NCBI GenBank assembly: GCA_014859785.1
Contig: JACUTP010000027.1
Location: forward strand, 1 to 16,034
Direction: 5' to 3'
Length of the DNA: 16,034 bases
DNA from: Candidatus Methanoperedentaceae archaeon
Lineage (GTDB): Archaea > Halobacteriota > Methanosarcinia > Methanosarcinales > Methanoperedenaceae
Shown: positions 6,053 to 13,573 of the stretch, piece after piece
How the letters are laid out: every line of letters begins with the position of its first letter
How positions within the stretch are numbered: the stretch's first letter is position 1
The notes under the pieces: generated by a model
What the model saw: the letters and a program-made list of their open reading frames with translations, nothing else
The model's database searches: none
What the model was told of the DNA's origin: nothing
Made by a program: the position numbers and the translations under genes

Positions 6053-8575
6053 ATGAATCTTGAGGAAATAAAAGCATCATATCCGGTATTACTTAAAAAA
6101 TACCTTTTCGAAGAAGATAAAGAGGTTGCCCTGTATGAAGCCTACAATATGGGGCAGGAGTGTTTCAAGGCTAAAATAAGTATTGAAGAAATAATGAACA
6201 TTCATACACAATCTCTTGAAAGTATCCTGAAAGAACTCCCGCCTTCTATTTCACCTGCCGAAATACAGGATATGATCCTGAAATCTTCAAATCTCTTAAT
6301 TGAATTCAGTATCAAGTTCGGTTTAATCTGCCAGAATTATTTTGATATCCTGCAGCAAACCGATGAAAGGATAAGAGATGCATTTTACCAGACAGGTGAA
6401 GCCCTGACCGCGGGGCTGGACATCCATAAAATGCTTCCGATTATTCTCAATCTTGTAAAAAACCTTACCAATGCAACAGGATGTGCCATAAAGCTGTTTG
6501 ATGAGGACAGGACAATCATCGAGATGTCTGCAGGTTTTAAGGCTAAAAATGATATATTCAACAACACCATTTTCGAAGAGGTGGCAAAGGAAAGAAAGGC
6601 GAAGTTTGTATATGACCTTAAAGTGGAAAAAAACCCTGTAATATTAGAAGATGGCAGGGAAATCCGCTCTGTCCTTGGTTTACCATTAAATTTCAAACAA
6701 AAGACCCTGGGAGTCCTGGGTATATATATGATCCAGCCACACCATTACGGGGAAAAAGAGATAACCCTGCTTTCATCTTTTGCGTATGAAGCCGCCTCTG
6801 CTATCAATAATGCATACCTTTTTACTGAACTTCAGAAGCATGATAAAACACTTCAGGTTCTGTATGATATAGGCACGGTTGTAGGTCAAAGCCTTGACCT
6901 TAAGAATATATTTAATGAAGCTCTTAACAAGACAATAAGAATAACAGAAACAGATAGTGGTGGGATATATTTACTGGACCAGGATGGAAACACCCTGACT
7001 TTGCAAAGCCATTTTGGAATCTCTGATGAATTAGCCAGTACTATATCGAAAATAAGGGTGGGTCAGGGGGTAACAGGGATTGTTGCAAAAACCGGCAGAC
7101 CGCAAACCACGACTGTTTCAATGTATCCAAGTTCTGAAATACTTCCCTCTCTGTTAAAGGAAGGAATCGTCTCTATTGCCAGCACACCGCTTAAAGCAAA
7201 AGGTAAGGTTGTAGGTGTAATTACTCTGGGACATCGAAAATTCCGCCATTTTTCCACTGATGACATGGAACTTCTCGCTTCCATTGGTAACCATGTAGGG
7301 GTTGCAATCGAAAATTCCAGATTATTTAATGAAGTAGAAAAGCATCATAAAATACTTGATACCCTTTACTCTATTGAGAGTGTGGTCAGCAGGTCGTTGA
7401 ACCTTGGTGAGATATTCGAAGTGGCATTATCAAAAGCTCTTGAAGTAACGGATACGCAGGCAGGAACACTTTATTCTTTTGATGGGAAAAATTTACATCT
7501 GGAAGTATTAAAGGGATTATCTCCTGAATTCAAAGAAAAAGCAACCGTACGTGAACTTGGGGAAGGGATACCTGGAATTGCAGCACAATCCCAAAAACCA
7601 ATAACGCTGGATATTTCTAATTTTCCCAGCCATTACCTGGTTCCCTTCGTGAAACAGGAAGGACTGGTTTCATTTATCGGGACGCCGCTGCTGTCTAAAG
7701 GAAAACTGGTAGGGTCAATGGCACTGGGTACAAAGAAGAAAAAAACGTTTACACAGGAGGATCTTGATTTATTATATTCAATAGGGAATATAATTGGAAT
7801 TGCAGCAGAGAATGCCCGGCTCTACGAGGAATCCACCAAAAACCTGAAAAAACTGGAGCTTGCGTATGAAGAATTAAAAACCCTTGATAAAATGAAGGAC
7901 GAGTTCATTTCAAATGTATCCCATGAATTAAAAACACCCCTTATCTCTATCAAAGGATATGGGGAATTGTTAAACGACGAAAAACAGGGGAAACTTTCCA
8001 GTGAACAAAAAAAGAGCCTTGAAGCTATTATAAGGAATGCTGACAGGCTGACAAGGTTGATTAACTCTATTCTTTTCATAAGCAAGATGCAGTTCGGAAA
8101 AATAGAGTTCCAGCTTAAGACTCTTGATGTGGATGAAATCATTTCAGTATGTGTTGATGACATGAAAGGAATGATGGATAAAAAGAAGATTTCTTTTGAA
8201 AAAGATATACATGTAATATCAAAAATCGTTGGTGATAAAGATCGGTTTATTGAAATAATTACCAACCTTCTTGATAATGCTATAAAATTCACACCAGAAG
8301 GGGGGAATATCTCAATAAAAGCGCGGGATAAAGAAGAGTTTGTCCATATAATTGTTTCTGATAATGGTATCGGCATTCCCAGTGATATAATACCCAAATT
8401 GTTCACCAGATTTTACCAGGTCGATGCATCCACAGCAAGAAAATATATGGGAACGGGACTTGGATTATATATAACCAGGAATATTATAGAAGCGTTTAAA
8501 GGAAAAATCTGGATTGAAAGTGAAGTTGGTAAAGGAACGGATGTCCATCTGCTTATTCCTGCAGCCAAAGGGTAA
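6053..8575 (+). CDS. Sensor histidine kinase with RsbU-type N-terminal domain and three GAF domains
   Basis: An 840-residue soluble kinase. Residues 1-100 resemble the N-terminal, RsbT-binding domain of Bacillus RsbU: Y..LL..Y, LYEA, an I..EEI..IH motif at 43-51, and a closing LLIEF..KFG helix. Three GAF-like domains follow at about 105-258, 265-425 and 435-592; the last two are clearly similar to each other and share the GTPLLSKGKLVG / STPLKAKGKVVG strand. A short coiled linker leads to HisKA, with His624 in NVSHELKTPL. The ATPase domain has an N-box around Asn742 (LLDNAIKFTPEG), G1 DNGIGIP at 770-776 and G2 GTGLGL at 800-805. There is no membrane segment. The start lies eight bases after the rsbX-like stop. 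The domain order suggests the kinase is the target of released RsbT, with the GAF domains adding small-molecule or redox input. Confidence 0.93.
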   Translation: MNLEEIKASYPVLLKKYLFEEDKEVALYEAYNMGQECFKAKISIEEIMNIHTQSLESILKELPPSISPAEIQDMILKSSNLLIEFSIKFGLICQNYFDILQQTDERIRDAFYQTGEALTAGLDIHKMLPIILNLVKNLTNATGCAIKLFDEDRTIIEMSAGFKAKNDIFNNTIFEEVAKERKAKFVYDLKVEKNPVILEDGREIRSVLGLPLNFKQKTLGVLGIYMIQPHHYGEKEITLLSSFAYEAASAINNAYLFTELQKHDKTLQVLYDIGTVVGQSLDLKNIFNEALNKTIRITETDSGGIYLLDQDGNTLTLQSHFGISDELASTISKIRVGQGVTGIVAKTGRPQTTTVSMYPSSEILPSLLKEGIVSIASTPLKAKGKVVGVITLGHRKFRHFSTDDMELLASIGNHVGVAIENSRLFNEVEKHHKILDTLYSIESVVSRSLNLGEIFEVALSKALEVTDTQAGTLYSFDGKNLHLEVLKGLSPEFKEKATVRELGEGIPGIAAQSQKPITLDISNFPSHYLVPFVKQEGLVSFIGTPLLSKGKLVGSMALGTKKKKTFTQEDLDLLYSIGNIIGIAAENARLYEESTKNLKKLELAYEELKTLDKMKDEFISNVSHELKTPLISIKGYGELLNDEKQGKLSSEQKKSLEAIIRNADRLTRLINSILFISKMQFGKIEFQLKTLDVDEIISVCVDDMKGMMDKKKISFEKDIHVISKIVGDKDRFIEIITNLLDNAIKFTPEGGNISIKARDKEEFVHIIVSDNGIGIPSDIIPKLFTRFYQVDASTARKYMGTGLGLYITRNIIEAFKGKIWIESEVGKGTDVHLLIPAAKG

Positions 8576-8583
8576 TTATATAC
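8575..8583 (+). promoter_or_regulatory. Possible TATA box for the response regulator
   Basis: ATTATATAC overlaps the stop codon of the kinase and lies about 67 bases before the regulator's ATG. The 74-base gap could give the regulator its own transcript, so it may be made in excess of the kinase. The gap is very AT-rich, so the assignment is weak. Confidence 0.3.
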
Positions 8584-8649
8584 ATTTTGAAACGGATAAC
8601 ATAATATGAAGGCATACGAGATATAAATGATATAGTTATATGGAGTTGA

Positions 8650-9018
8650 ATGAAAAAAATAATGGTAGTGGATGATGAACCAGATACGGTCGATCTTGTA
8701 AAACTGGTTCTTGAAACAGAGGGTTTTGAGGTTATACCGGCATATAGCGGTAAAGAGTGTCTTAAAAAACTGGAAGCTGGAATTCCTGATGCCATATTAC
8801 TTGACATTATGATGCCTGGTATGGATGGATGGGAAGTATTCCATAAAATAAGAGAGAGATATAAGGATAAGGATATACCTGTGGCAATGCTTACTGTCCG
8901 TGATAAAGATATTGATAAAATGATGGGGCTTCACGTGTTAAAGGCAAGTGATTACATAATAAAACCATTCGGAAGGAATGAACTTATTGAAAGGGTAAAG
9001 AACATTTTAAAAGAGTGA
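8650..9018 (+). CDS. Receiver-only (CheY-like) response regulator
   Basis: A 122-residue single receiver domain. Asp8-Asp9 form the acidic pocket, Asp52 (LDIMMPGMDG) is the phosphoacceptor, Thr82 and Lys105 (IIKPFG) are the conserved switch residues. There is no DNA-binding or enzymatic output domain, so it must act by protein contact or as a phosphorelay intermediate. The start ATG has GGAG at 8642-8645. It lies directly after the RsbU_N-GAF-kinase gene, its expected cognate kinase. Its downstream partner is not identifiable here. Confidence 0.95.
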   Translation: MKKIMVVDDEPDTVDLVKLVLETEGFEVIPAYSGKECLKKLEAGIPDAILLDIMMPGMDGWEVFHKIRERYKDKDIPVAMLTVRDKDIDKMMGLHVLKASDYIIKPFGRNELIERVKNILKE

Positions 9019-9573
9019 TGGTCATATAATGTTCTCTCACAACATTTGAGCGCATAGATTCTGGTTTTTGAGGTTGTTCTGTAATCCATCGCCTTTTGGG
9101 AGCATGAAAACGAGCGTGGATTAATGATAAAAACCTACTTTAAAATTTATCGGTCATTTGGGAGTTTAGAAAAATAGGAAGCCATTCCATATCCCAGGTA
9201 ACCTCCAATCCTGTTAAAAAATGCGAGTCGAGGAAGACACTCCCGTGGTGGGGTGTCGCCCGCAGACGAGTAACCGAAAGGGGGTTTAAAGGGGACAGCG
9301 GAATGTCCTCCTTTTCAATTAGCCGTTGCTATAGGTTTCTTATAAAATTGGTTGTATAATATCTTAAATAACATGTCTAAGAACTATGTTGACATTTGTG
9401 ATTTTGATGGACCGGCTTGCACACATATATTTCATGTCAGTAAATCTTAAGGATAAAATCATGATTGAAAAGAACTTCATAGGTTTATCATAAGAATATC
9501 CTGAATATGGTACAATATGATACGTGCAGTATTATGGCTGTATGCTTTGTTACCCTGTTTTTTCTTATTTAAA
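9019..9573. other. Gene-poor region with structured GC-rich island
   Basis: 555 bases without a convincing coding sequence. A 6-bp hairpin (AATGTT, 7-base loop, AACATT; 9028-9046) follows the regulator and may help end its transcript. An imperfect direct repeat of about 23 bases (ATCG…TTTGGGAG…GAAAA) occurs at 9088-9110 and 9149-9174. A GC-rich stretch at about 9215-9315 carries the hairpins listed separately. A 25-codon frame at 9373-9450 has no ribosome binding site and is probably chance. Confidence 0.5.
9215..9320 (+). ncRNA. Possible structured RNA or IS200/IS605-type end remnant
   Basis: Two strong stem-loops sit in a segment clearly richer in G+C than its flanks. The first, 9236-9257, pairs GACAC-(T)-CCC with GGG-GTGTC around a GTGGT loop. 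The second, 9288-9314, pairs AAAGG-GGACA with TGTCC-(T)-CCTTT around GCGGAA and is followed by TCAA. A CCGAAAGG mini-hairpin lies between them. The second hairpin plus TCAA recalls right ends of IS200/IS605 elements, where tnpB overlaps its guide RNA, but no transposase frame is recognisable. It could equally be an independent small RNA. The strand is assigned only because the T-rich tail is on this strand. Confidence 0.3.
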
Positions 9574-9948
9574 TTATTTACTTAATTGTTTCAGGCGTTT
9601 GATGTTTTCCATCTTTTCCTGAGATTCCTTTTTCATTTTGTTCTCAAGATAATCGATAATTGTATCAATGTTTGTATTGAGCTGGTATATCTTATACGGA
9701 CGCCCCTTTCCCGGTTTCTTTTCCTCCCTTTCGGAAATCCACTCAAGTTCTTCCAGTTCCCGCATGGCTATACTGACCTCTGGCTGCCTGAGATCCGAAC
9801 CCATTTCAAGATCCCTTGAAGTGACTTCTTTTATATTTTTTAAATATGTCAATACTTTTGCAACGTTTCGCTTCAATCCTAATTGAATAAGTGTGTCAGC
9901 GAACTCTTCATCCGCCCTGTCAAGCACATTAACTGAAAGACTTTTCAT
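9574..9948 (-). CDS. Winged helix-turn-helix transcriptional regulator (ArsR/TrmB-like)
   Basis: A 124-residue predicted DNA-binding protein. A helix-turn-helix lies at about 42-68 (VTSRDLEMGSDLRQPEVSIAM split across helices), followed by a basic wing at 76-88 (KKPGKGRPYKIY) and a charged C-terminal helix at 95-124 that probably dimerises. Closely similar small regulators are common in Methanosarcinales genomes; targets are unknown. The start is decided by GGGTGA six bases upstream on its strand (9955-9960). It is convergent with the signalling operon and divergent from the aminotransferase, so it could control either or itself. Confidence 0.88.
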   Translation of the reverse strand: MKSLSVNVLDRADEEFADTLIQLGLKRNVAKVLTYLKNIKEVTSRDLEMGSDLRQPEVSIAMRELEELEWISEREEKKPGKGRPYKIYQLNTNIDTIIDYLENKMKKESQEKMENIKRLKQLSK

Positions 9949-9980
9949 AACATTTCACCCTATCATTAAATGTATTAATC

Positions 9981-9990
9981 TAATATAAAT
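9981..9990 (-). promoter_or_regulatory. Predicted TATA box for the winged-helix regulator
   Basis: On the minus strand this reads ATTTATATTA, about 33-42 bases upstream of the ATG, giving a short leader that includes the GGGTGA ribosome binding site. Confidence 0.45.
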
Positions 9991-10072
9991 CTTACGTTTT
10001 AATATAATTAAATGAAAAATACCATGGCATGCTGCAAGAGGCGGTTGATTCCATACACATTTTCACATCAAA

Positions 10073-10082
10073 ATACATATAT
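10073..10082 (+). promoter_or_regulatory. Predicted TATA box for the aminotransferase gene
   Basis: ATACATATAT lies about 32-41 bases upstream of the ATG at 10114; AGGTGA follows at 10097-10102 as ribosome binding site. Confidence 0.4.
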
Positions 10083-10113
10083 CTGATGATTTCGTTAGGT
10101 GAGAGAGATATTT

Positions 10114-10986
10114 ATGGTTTCATTAATTTATTTCAACGGGAAATTCGTGCCCAAACATGAGGCAAGGACTTCTGTATACGATCACGGGTTTTTATATGGA
10201 GATGGTGTTTTTGAAGGCATCCGGGCTTACAATGGCAGGGTGTTCAGGCTAAATGAGCATGTTGACAGGATGTACGATTCTGCAAAAGCGATAGACCTTA
10301 AAGTACCTCTTTCTAAAGAAGAAATGATACGCGCCATTATAGATACCCTTAAGAAAAACAACCTGAAGGATGCCTATATCCGCCCAATAATTACAAGAGG
10401 TGACGGCGATCTCGGACTTGACCCGAGAAAATGCCAGAAACCGAATATTTTCATAATCACCGAAAGCTGGGGTGCCATGTATGGCGACCTGTATGAGAAA
10501 GGTCTCACTGCTGTCACCGTCGGTGTGAGGAGAAACGCTCCTGAGGCACTTCCCCCAAACATCAAGTCAATGAATTACCTGAATAACATCCTTGCAAAAA
10601 TCGAAGCAAATGCAAAAGGCGGCGATGAAGCGATAATGTTTGATGTAAACGGCAATATCTCAGAAGGCTCAGGAGATAATATTTTTGTTATAAAGAACGG
10701 AAAAATCATTACACCACCTGCTCTTAACAACCTTCGCGGGATAACAAGAGCCTCTGCAATAGAACTTGCAGAAAAAAAAGGCATGAACGTTGTTGAGACT
10801 AACATAGGACTGTTTGATATTTATACTGCTGATGAAGTTTTTGTCACAGGTACTGCTGCTGAAATCGCACCGGTAACGAAAATCGACGGGAGGATTATAG
10901 GTGACGGTTTCCCGGGCACGGTTACTAAAAAACTTATGGTTGCCTTCAAGAATCTTACCATGACCGAAGGCACACCTATTGAGTAA
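10114..10986 (+). CDS. ilvE: Branched-chain amino acid aminotransferase
   Basis: A 290-residue fold-type IV PLP aminotransferase that exchanges amino groups between glutamate and the 2-oxo acids of valine, leucine and isoleucine. Seen: the N-terminal IYFNGKFVP…YDHGFLYGDGVFEGIR signature, the PLP-binding Lys151 in NIKSMNYLNN, Glu184 in NISEGSGDNIF that contacts the cofactor ring, and the C-terminal TGTAAEIAPV loop. The length is normal for IlvE. A GTG at 10099 lies in frame, but it is part of the AGGTGA ribosome binding site, so I place the start at the ATG at 10114. It stands alone; its 3' end faces a small hypothetical gene. D-amino-acid and aminodeoxychorismate lyase relatives share the fold, but the overall match favours IlvE. 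Confidence 0.93.
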   Translation: MVSLIYFNGKFVPKHEARTSVYDHGFLYGDGVFEGIRAYNGRVFRLNEHVDRMYDSAKAIDLKVPLSKEEMIRAIIDTLKKNNLKDAYIRPIITRGDGDLGLDPRKCQKPNIFIITESWGAMYGDLYEKGLTAVTVGVRRNAPEALPPNIKSMNYLNNILAKIEANAKGGDEAIMFDVNGNISEGSGDNIFVIKNGKIITPPALNNLRGITRASAIELAEKKGMNVVETNIGLFDIYTADEVFVTGTAAEIAPVTKIDGRIIGDGFPGTVTKKLMVAFKNLTMTEGTPIE

Positions 10987-11038
10987 TAATTGGATAAAGG
11001 AACTATCACCCATCCAGGATTTGCACTACCTGTTATGG

Positions 11039-11245
11039 TTATAATTCCTTTACAACGTGGATATTGGTAAACGGTATATAGTGTTTCTTCCCTGCGTGTT
11101 CTCCTTCAAGGGGATAAAACACAAGGTACTGGTCATTATGCTTTACTTCAATGACATTTGCACTTGTAACCCATTTATCAAATATTATTTTTCCGTCTTC
11201 ACCGGTATATCTTCTTGATTCTATCACATATTTCCTGTCTGACAT
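11039..11245 (-). CDS. Small hypothetical protein
   Basis: A 68-residue protein with no membrane segment and a probable beta-rich fold (…VIESRRYTG, WVTSANVIEV, YLVFYPLEGE). I do not recognise a family. An upstream ATG at 11254 is ruled out as the start because the AGGAGG ribosome binding site (11255-11260) abuts it; the ATG at 11245 is nine bases from that site. A perfect palindrome, ATTTGCAAAT (11267-11276), lies just upstream, between the start and a possible TATA-like TTTTAATAC (about 11283-11291 on its strand). The good ribosome binding site and ordinary composition support a real gene. Confidence 0.65.
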   Translation of the reverse strand: MSDRKYVIESRRYTGEDGKIIFDKWVTSANVIEVKHNDQYLVFYPLEGEHAGKKHYIPFTNIHVVKEL

Positions 11246-11664
11246 AACACACATCCTCCTGCAATAATTTGCAAATGATGGTATTAAAACTTACTGCACG
11301 ATTATGCATGGATCCGTAGAGGAAATCCAATTAGCCTTTTGATTTAAGTGAAAGCTACACATACTTTTGGGATTTATATTTAATTGAAATTAAAATAAGT
11401 CTTTGAGCTTGATTGTGGATTAGCAGAGGCTGTCGGATAAATTCGATCGATCTGGAATTTTTTATAAAAATTCAAAATTCATTGTTGACTTTTTTATAAA
11501 CTGAAAAATCTTTTTAAATAATTATTATATTTCTTTAATATGTTCAGTCGGTGCATCAAAGTAGAAACGCGGTTTTTAAAGTTAGTTTGATTTCCTTATT
11601 CAATGTTTTAAGGCATAAGTTTAAATAACATATAAATGAAATATTACTCAAAGGAGTTTTAAGT
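11246..11664. other. Divergent intergenic region with inverted repeats
   Basis: 419 AT-rich bases separating two divergent genes, with no coding frame that I trust. Seen: the ATTTGCAAAT palindrome at 11267-11276, TTTAATT-GA-AATTAAA at 11379-11394, and a perfect 8-bp hairpin GAATTTTT-TAT-AAAAATTC at 11455-11473. The string GAGGCTGTCGGATAAATTC (about 11426-11444) looks like a DDE-type insertion sequence end, but no second copy is in the window. Confidence 0.5.
11621..11628 (+). promoter_or_regulatory. Predicted TATA box for the multi-helix membrane protein
   Basis: TTAAATAA, with a second candidate CATATAAAT at 11629-11637, lies 28-44 bases before the ATG. AAGGAG at 11651-11656 is the ribosome binding site. 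Confidence 0.35.
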
Positions 11665-12585
11665 ATGGTTAATTCACCAATATTGGACAGTTTGTATAGC
11701 ATGGGAAATCAAATAATTTCCTTTATTCCGACATTGATAGTAGTCATAATACTGTTAATCGTGGGATTGATAGTGGGAAAATTACTTGGTAAAATCGGTG
11801 GTAAGGTTCTTGATAAAGTCGGACTTGATGACCTGGTTGATAGGACAGCAGTCGGGGATATGATAAAAAAAGCAGATATGAGTACTGTACATATTTTTGA
11901 GGCTATAATCAGGTGGTTTGTTTACCTTATCTTTGCTGTAATTATAATAGACTTTCTGAGGCTCGATGTTGTCGCAGATTTCATCACACGGATAATCTCA
12001 TTCATACCGCTTATATTCTCAGCACTGGTAGTACTTATAATCGGTTTGCTGCTTGTTGATTTTATTGCAGGTCTGGTTAAGAAAGTACTTGTAACAACCG
12101 GAGTGGATGATAAAATAGCAACAAGTGTAGTTGGAGATGTCTTTAAGGCAAGCGGGACTACCGTTTCAGGTATTATTTCAGGGCTTGTAAGATTGTTCGG
12201 TTACCTGATATTCATAATGGCTGCTTTTGAAATACTGAGGTTTGCGATTATAACAGAGTTCCTGCAATCGATACTCGATTACCTGCCTCATCTTTTCATG
12301 GGTATCCTTATACTGTTAATCGGTCTTTTGGTCATTGACTTCATTATGGATTATTTGCAGGCAACCATTAAAGGGATGAAAGTGGAAAATACAGAAGTAG
12401 TAATACCTTTGCTAAGGGTATTTTTATTCCTGGTCATAATTTTGCTTGCCCTGGATATCATGTTGATAAATACCAGCATATTCTATGTATTCCTCGGTCC
12501 TCTTGCATGGGGATTCGCAATTGTGGTTGCATTTAAATGGGGGATAAAAGAGGCTTTAGTGGCTTATGCAGAGGCTAAAAAATAA
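11665..12585 (+). CDS. Repeat-built integral membrane protein, MscS-associated TM-helix type
   Basis: A 306-residue protein of six to eight predicted membrane helices. Three internal copies of one unit are visible: FIPTLIVVIILLIVGLIVGKL at 20-40, FIPLIFSALVVLIIGLLLVDF at 113-133 and LPHLFMGILILLIGLLVIDF at 207-226. Between copies 1 and 2 and between 2 and 3 lie short soluble stretches with VGDMIKKA and VGDVFKAS. This matches the 'conserved TM helix' repeat found beside mechanosensitive channel domains, but the MscS beta domain is missing. A role in osmotic or membrane-tension response is therefore suggested, not shown. The start ATG has AAGGAG nine bases upstream. Its last codons overlap a terminator hairpin. 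Confidence 0.85.
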   Translation: MVNSPILDSLYSMGNQIISFIPTLIVVIILLIVGLIVGKLLGKIGGKVLDKVGLDDLVDRTAVGDMIKKADMSTVHIFEAIIRWFVYLIFAVIIIDFLRLDVVADFITRIISFIPLIFSALVVLIIGLLLVDFIAGLVKKVLVTTGVDDKIATSVVGDVFKASGTTVSGIISGLVRLFGYLIFIMAAFEILRFAIITEFLQSILDYLPHLFMGILILLIGLLVIDFIMDYLQATIKGMKVENTEVVIPLLRVFLFLVIILLALDIMLINTSIFYVFLGPLAWGFAIVVAFKWGIKEALVAYAEAKK

Positions 12586-12605
12586 GCCTCTCTTTTCTTT
12601 TTTTA
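12571..12605 (+). terminator. Hairpin plus T-tract terminator
   Basis: GAGGCT pairs with AGCCTC (12571-12576 with 12585-12590) around an A-rich loop and is followed by TCTTTTCTTTTTTT. The left arm, the loop and the stop codon are the same bases, so the hairpin overlaps the end of the coding region. The following gene ends on the opposite strand at 12617. Confidence 0.6.
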
Positions 12606-12616
12606 TTTACAGGTAT

Positions 12617-13573
12617 TTACTGTGGACCTTGCGGCATTGACGCAGGCGCCTTTTCAAGCACGGTCTCAAGCTTTACTTTTTCCTGTCCCCTGAAAAGTTC
12701 CGTTGTGACCACATCACCCACTTCATGCTTGTTTATAACCTTTATCATGTCCTTAACATTGTTTATGTCCATATCATCCATGCGTATTATGATATCACCA
12801 ATTTCCATCCCTGACCTGTGTGCCTCACTTCCAGGCACAACTGCGGTAATAACCACGCCTTTTTTTGTGGGAAGGTTATAGTACGCAACAAGCTTGGGAT
12901 TGACATCAACCGCATTGATGCTGATCCATGGTCTTATGATCCCGCCATGCTCCTTTAACTGCTCTGCTATCCAGAGAGCAGACTGGATTGGTATGGCAAA
13001 CCCTATACCCTGTGCATAAGGAATAATGGCACTGTTTATCCCGATCAGCACACCCTTACTATTTATCAGGGCGCCTCCACTGTTGCCTGGATTGATGGCA
13101 GCATCTGTCTGTATCAACCCTTCCATGAAGGTCATCTCTGTCTGGATGGAACGGTCAAGGGCACTTACAACCCCCATTGTTACCGTTGGGCCGCCCACGA
13201 GCCCGAGCGGATTTCCTATGGCTATTGCAAGCTGGCCAATTTTTAAATCATTATTTTTTGCCATTTCCGGGACTGGGAGGTCATCTGATTCAATATTTAT
13301 TACAGCCAGGTCGGTCAGGGGGTCTATTCCCCTTACCTTACCAGGAAAAATCCTCCCGTCCTCAAGTGTTATTTTTATCTCTGCTGAACCATGGATAACA
13401 TGCGCATTGGTAAGTATAAAACCATCCCTGTCAATAACAACACCAGAACCGACACCCGGAACAGGGTGTACGTGGAGGTATGCGTCCCTCATCAGTTTTA
13501 CTTCACTTATGTTCACAACGCTCGGCATTACCTTTGCCACAGCCGCAGTTACCATATCGTCAAAATCTGCCAA
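12617..13573 (-). CDS. HtrA/DegP-like trypsin-fold serine protease with PDZ domain
   Basis: A 318-residue S1C-family protease. The catalytic triad is His58 (LTNAHVI), Asp88 (LTDLAVI) and Ser165 (GNSGGAL), followed by the usual GIGFAIP strand. One PDZ domain occupies about 220-305 (GSEAHRSGMEIGDIII). No signal peptide or membrane anchor is seen, so unlike most bacterial HtrA it should act in the cytoplasm, cleaving or holding damaged proteins. The frame stays open to an ATG at 13624, which would add 17 residues. I chose the TTG at 13573 because GGGGGA sits six bases upstream of it, the ATG has no ribosome binding site, and family similarity begins here (ADFDDMV). The longer start remains possible. 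Confidence 0.9.
   Translation of the reverse strand: MADFDDMVTAAVAKVMPSVVNISEVKLMRDAYLHVHPVPGVGSGVVIDRDGFILTNAHVIHGSAEIKITLEDGRIFPGKVRGIDPLTDLAVINIESDDLPVPEMAKNNDLKIGQLAIAIGNPLGLVGGPTVTMGVVSALDRSIQTEMTFMEGLIQTDAAINPGNSGGALINSKGVLIGINSAIIPYAQGIGFAIPIQSALWIAEQLKEHGGIIRPWISINAVDVNPKLVAYYNLPTKKGVVITAVVPGSEAHRSGMEIGDIIIRMDDMDINNVKDMIKVINKHEVGDVVTTELFRGQEKVKLETVLEKAPASMPQGPQ

Noticed and set aside
7822..8406. 194-codon minus-strand frame within the histidine kinase
   Set aside because: It mirrors the HisKA/HATPase coding strand and has no recognisable domain.
9215..9320. RNase P RNA or SRP RNA
   Set aside because: The conserved P4 strands of RNase P and the SRP helix 8 motif are not present, and the segment is too short.
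9373..9450. 25-codon frame beginning MSKNYVDIC
   Set aside because: No ribosome binding site, no family resemblance and very short; chance is more likely.
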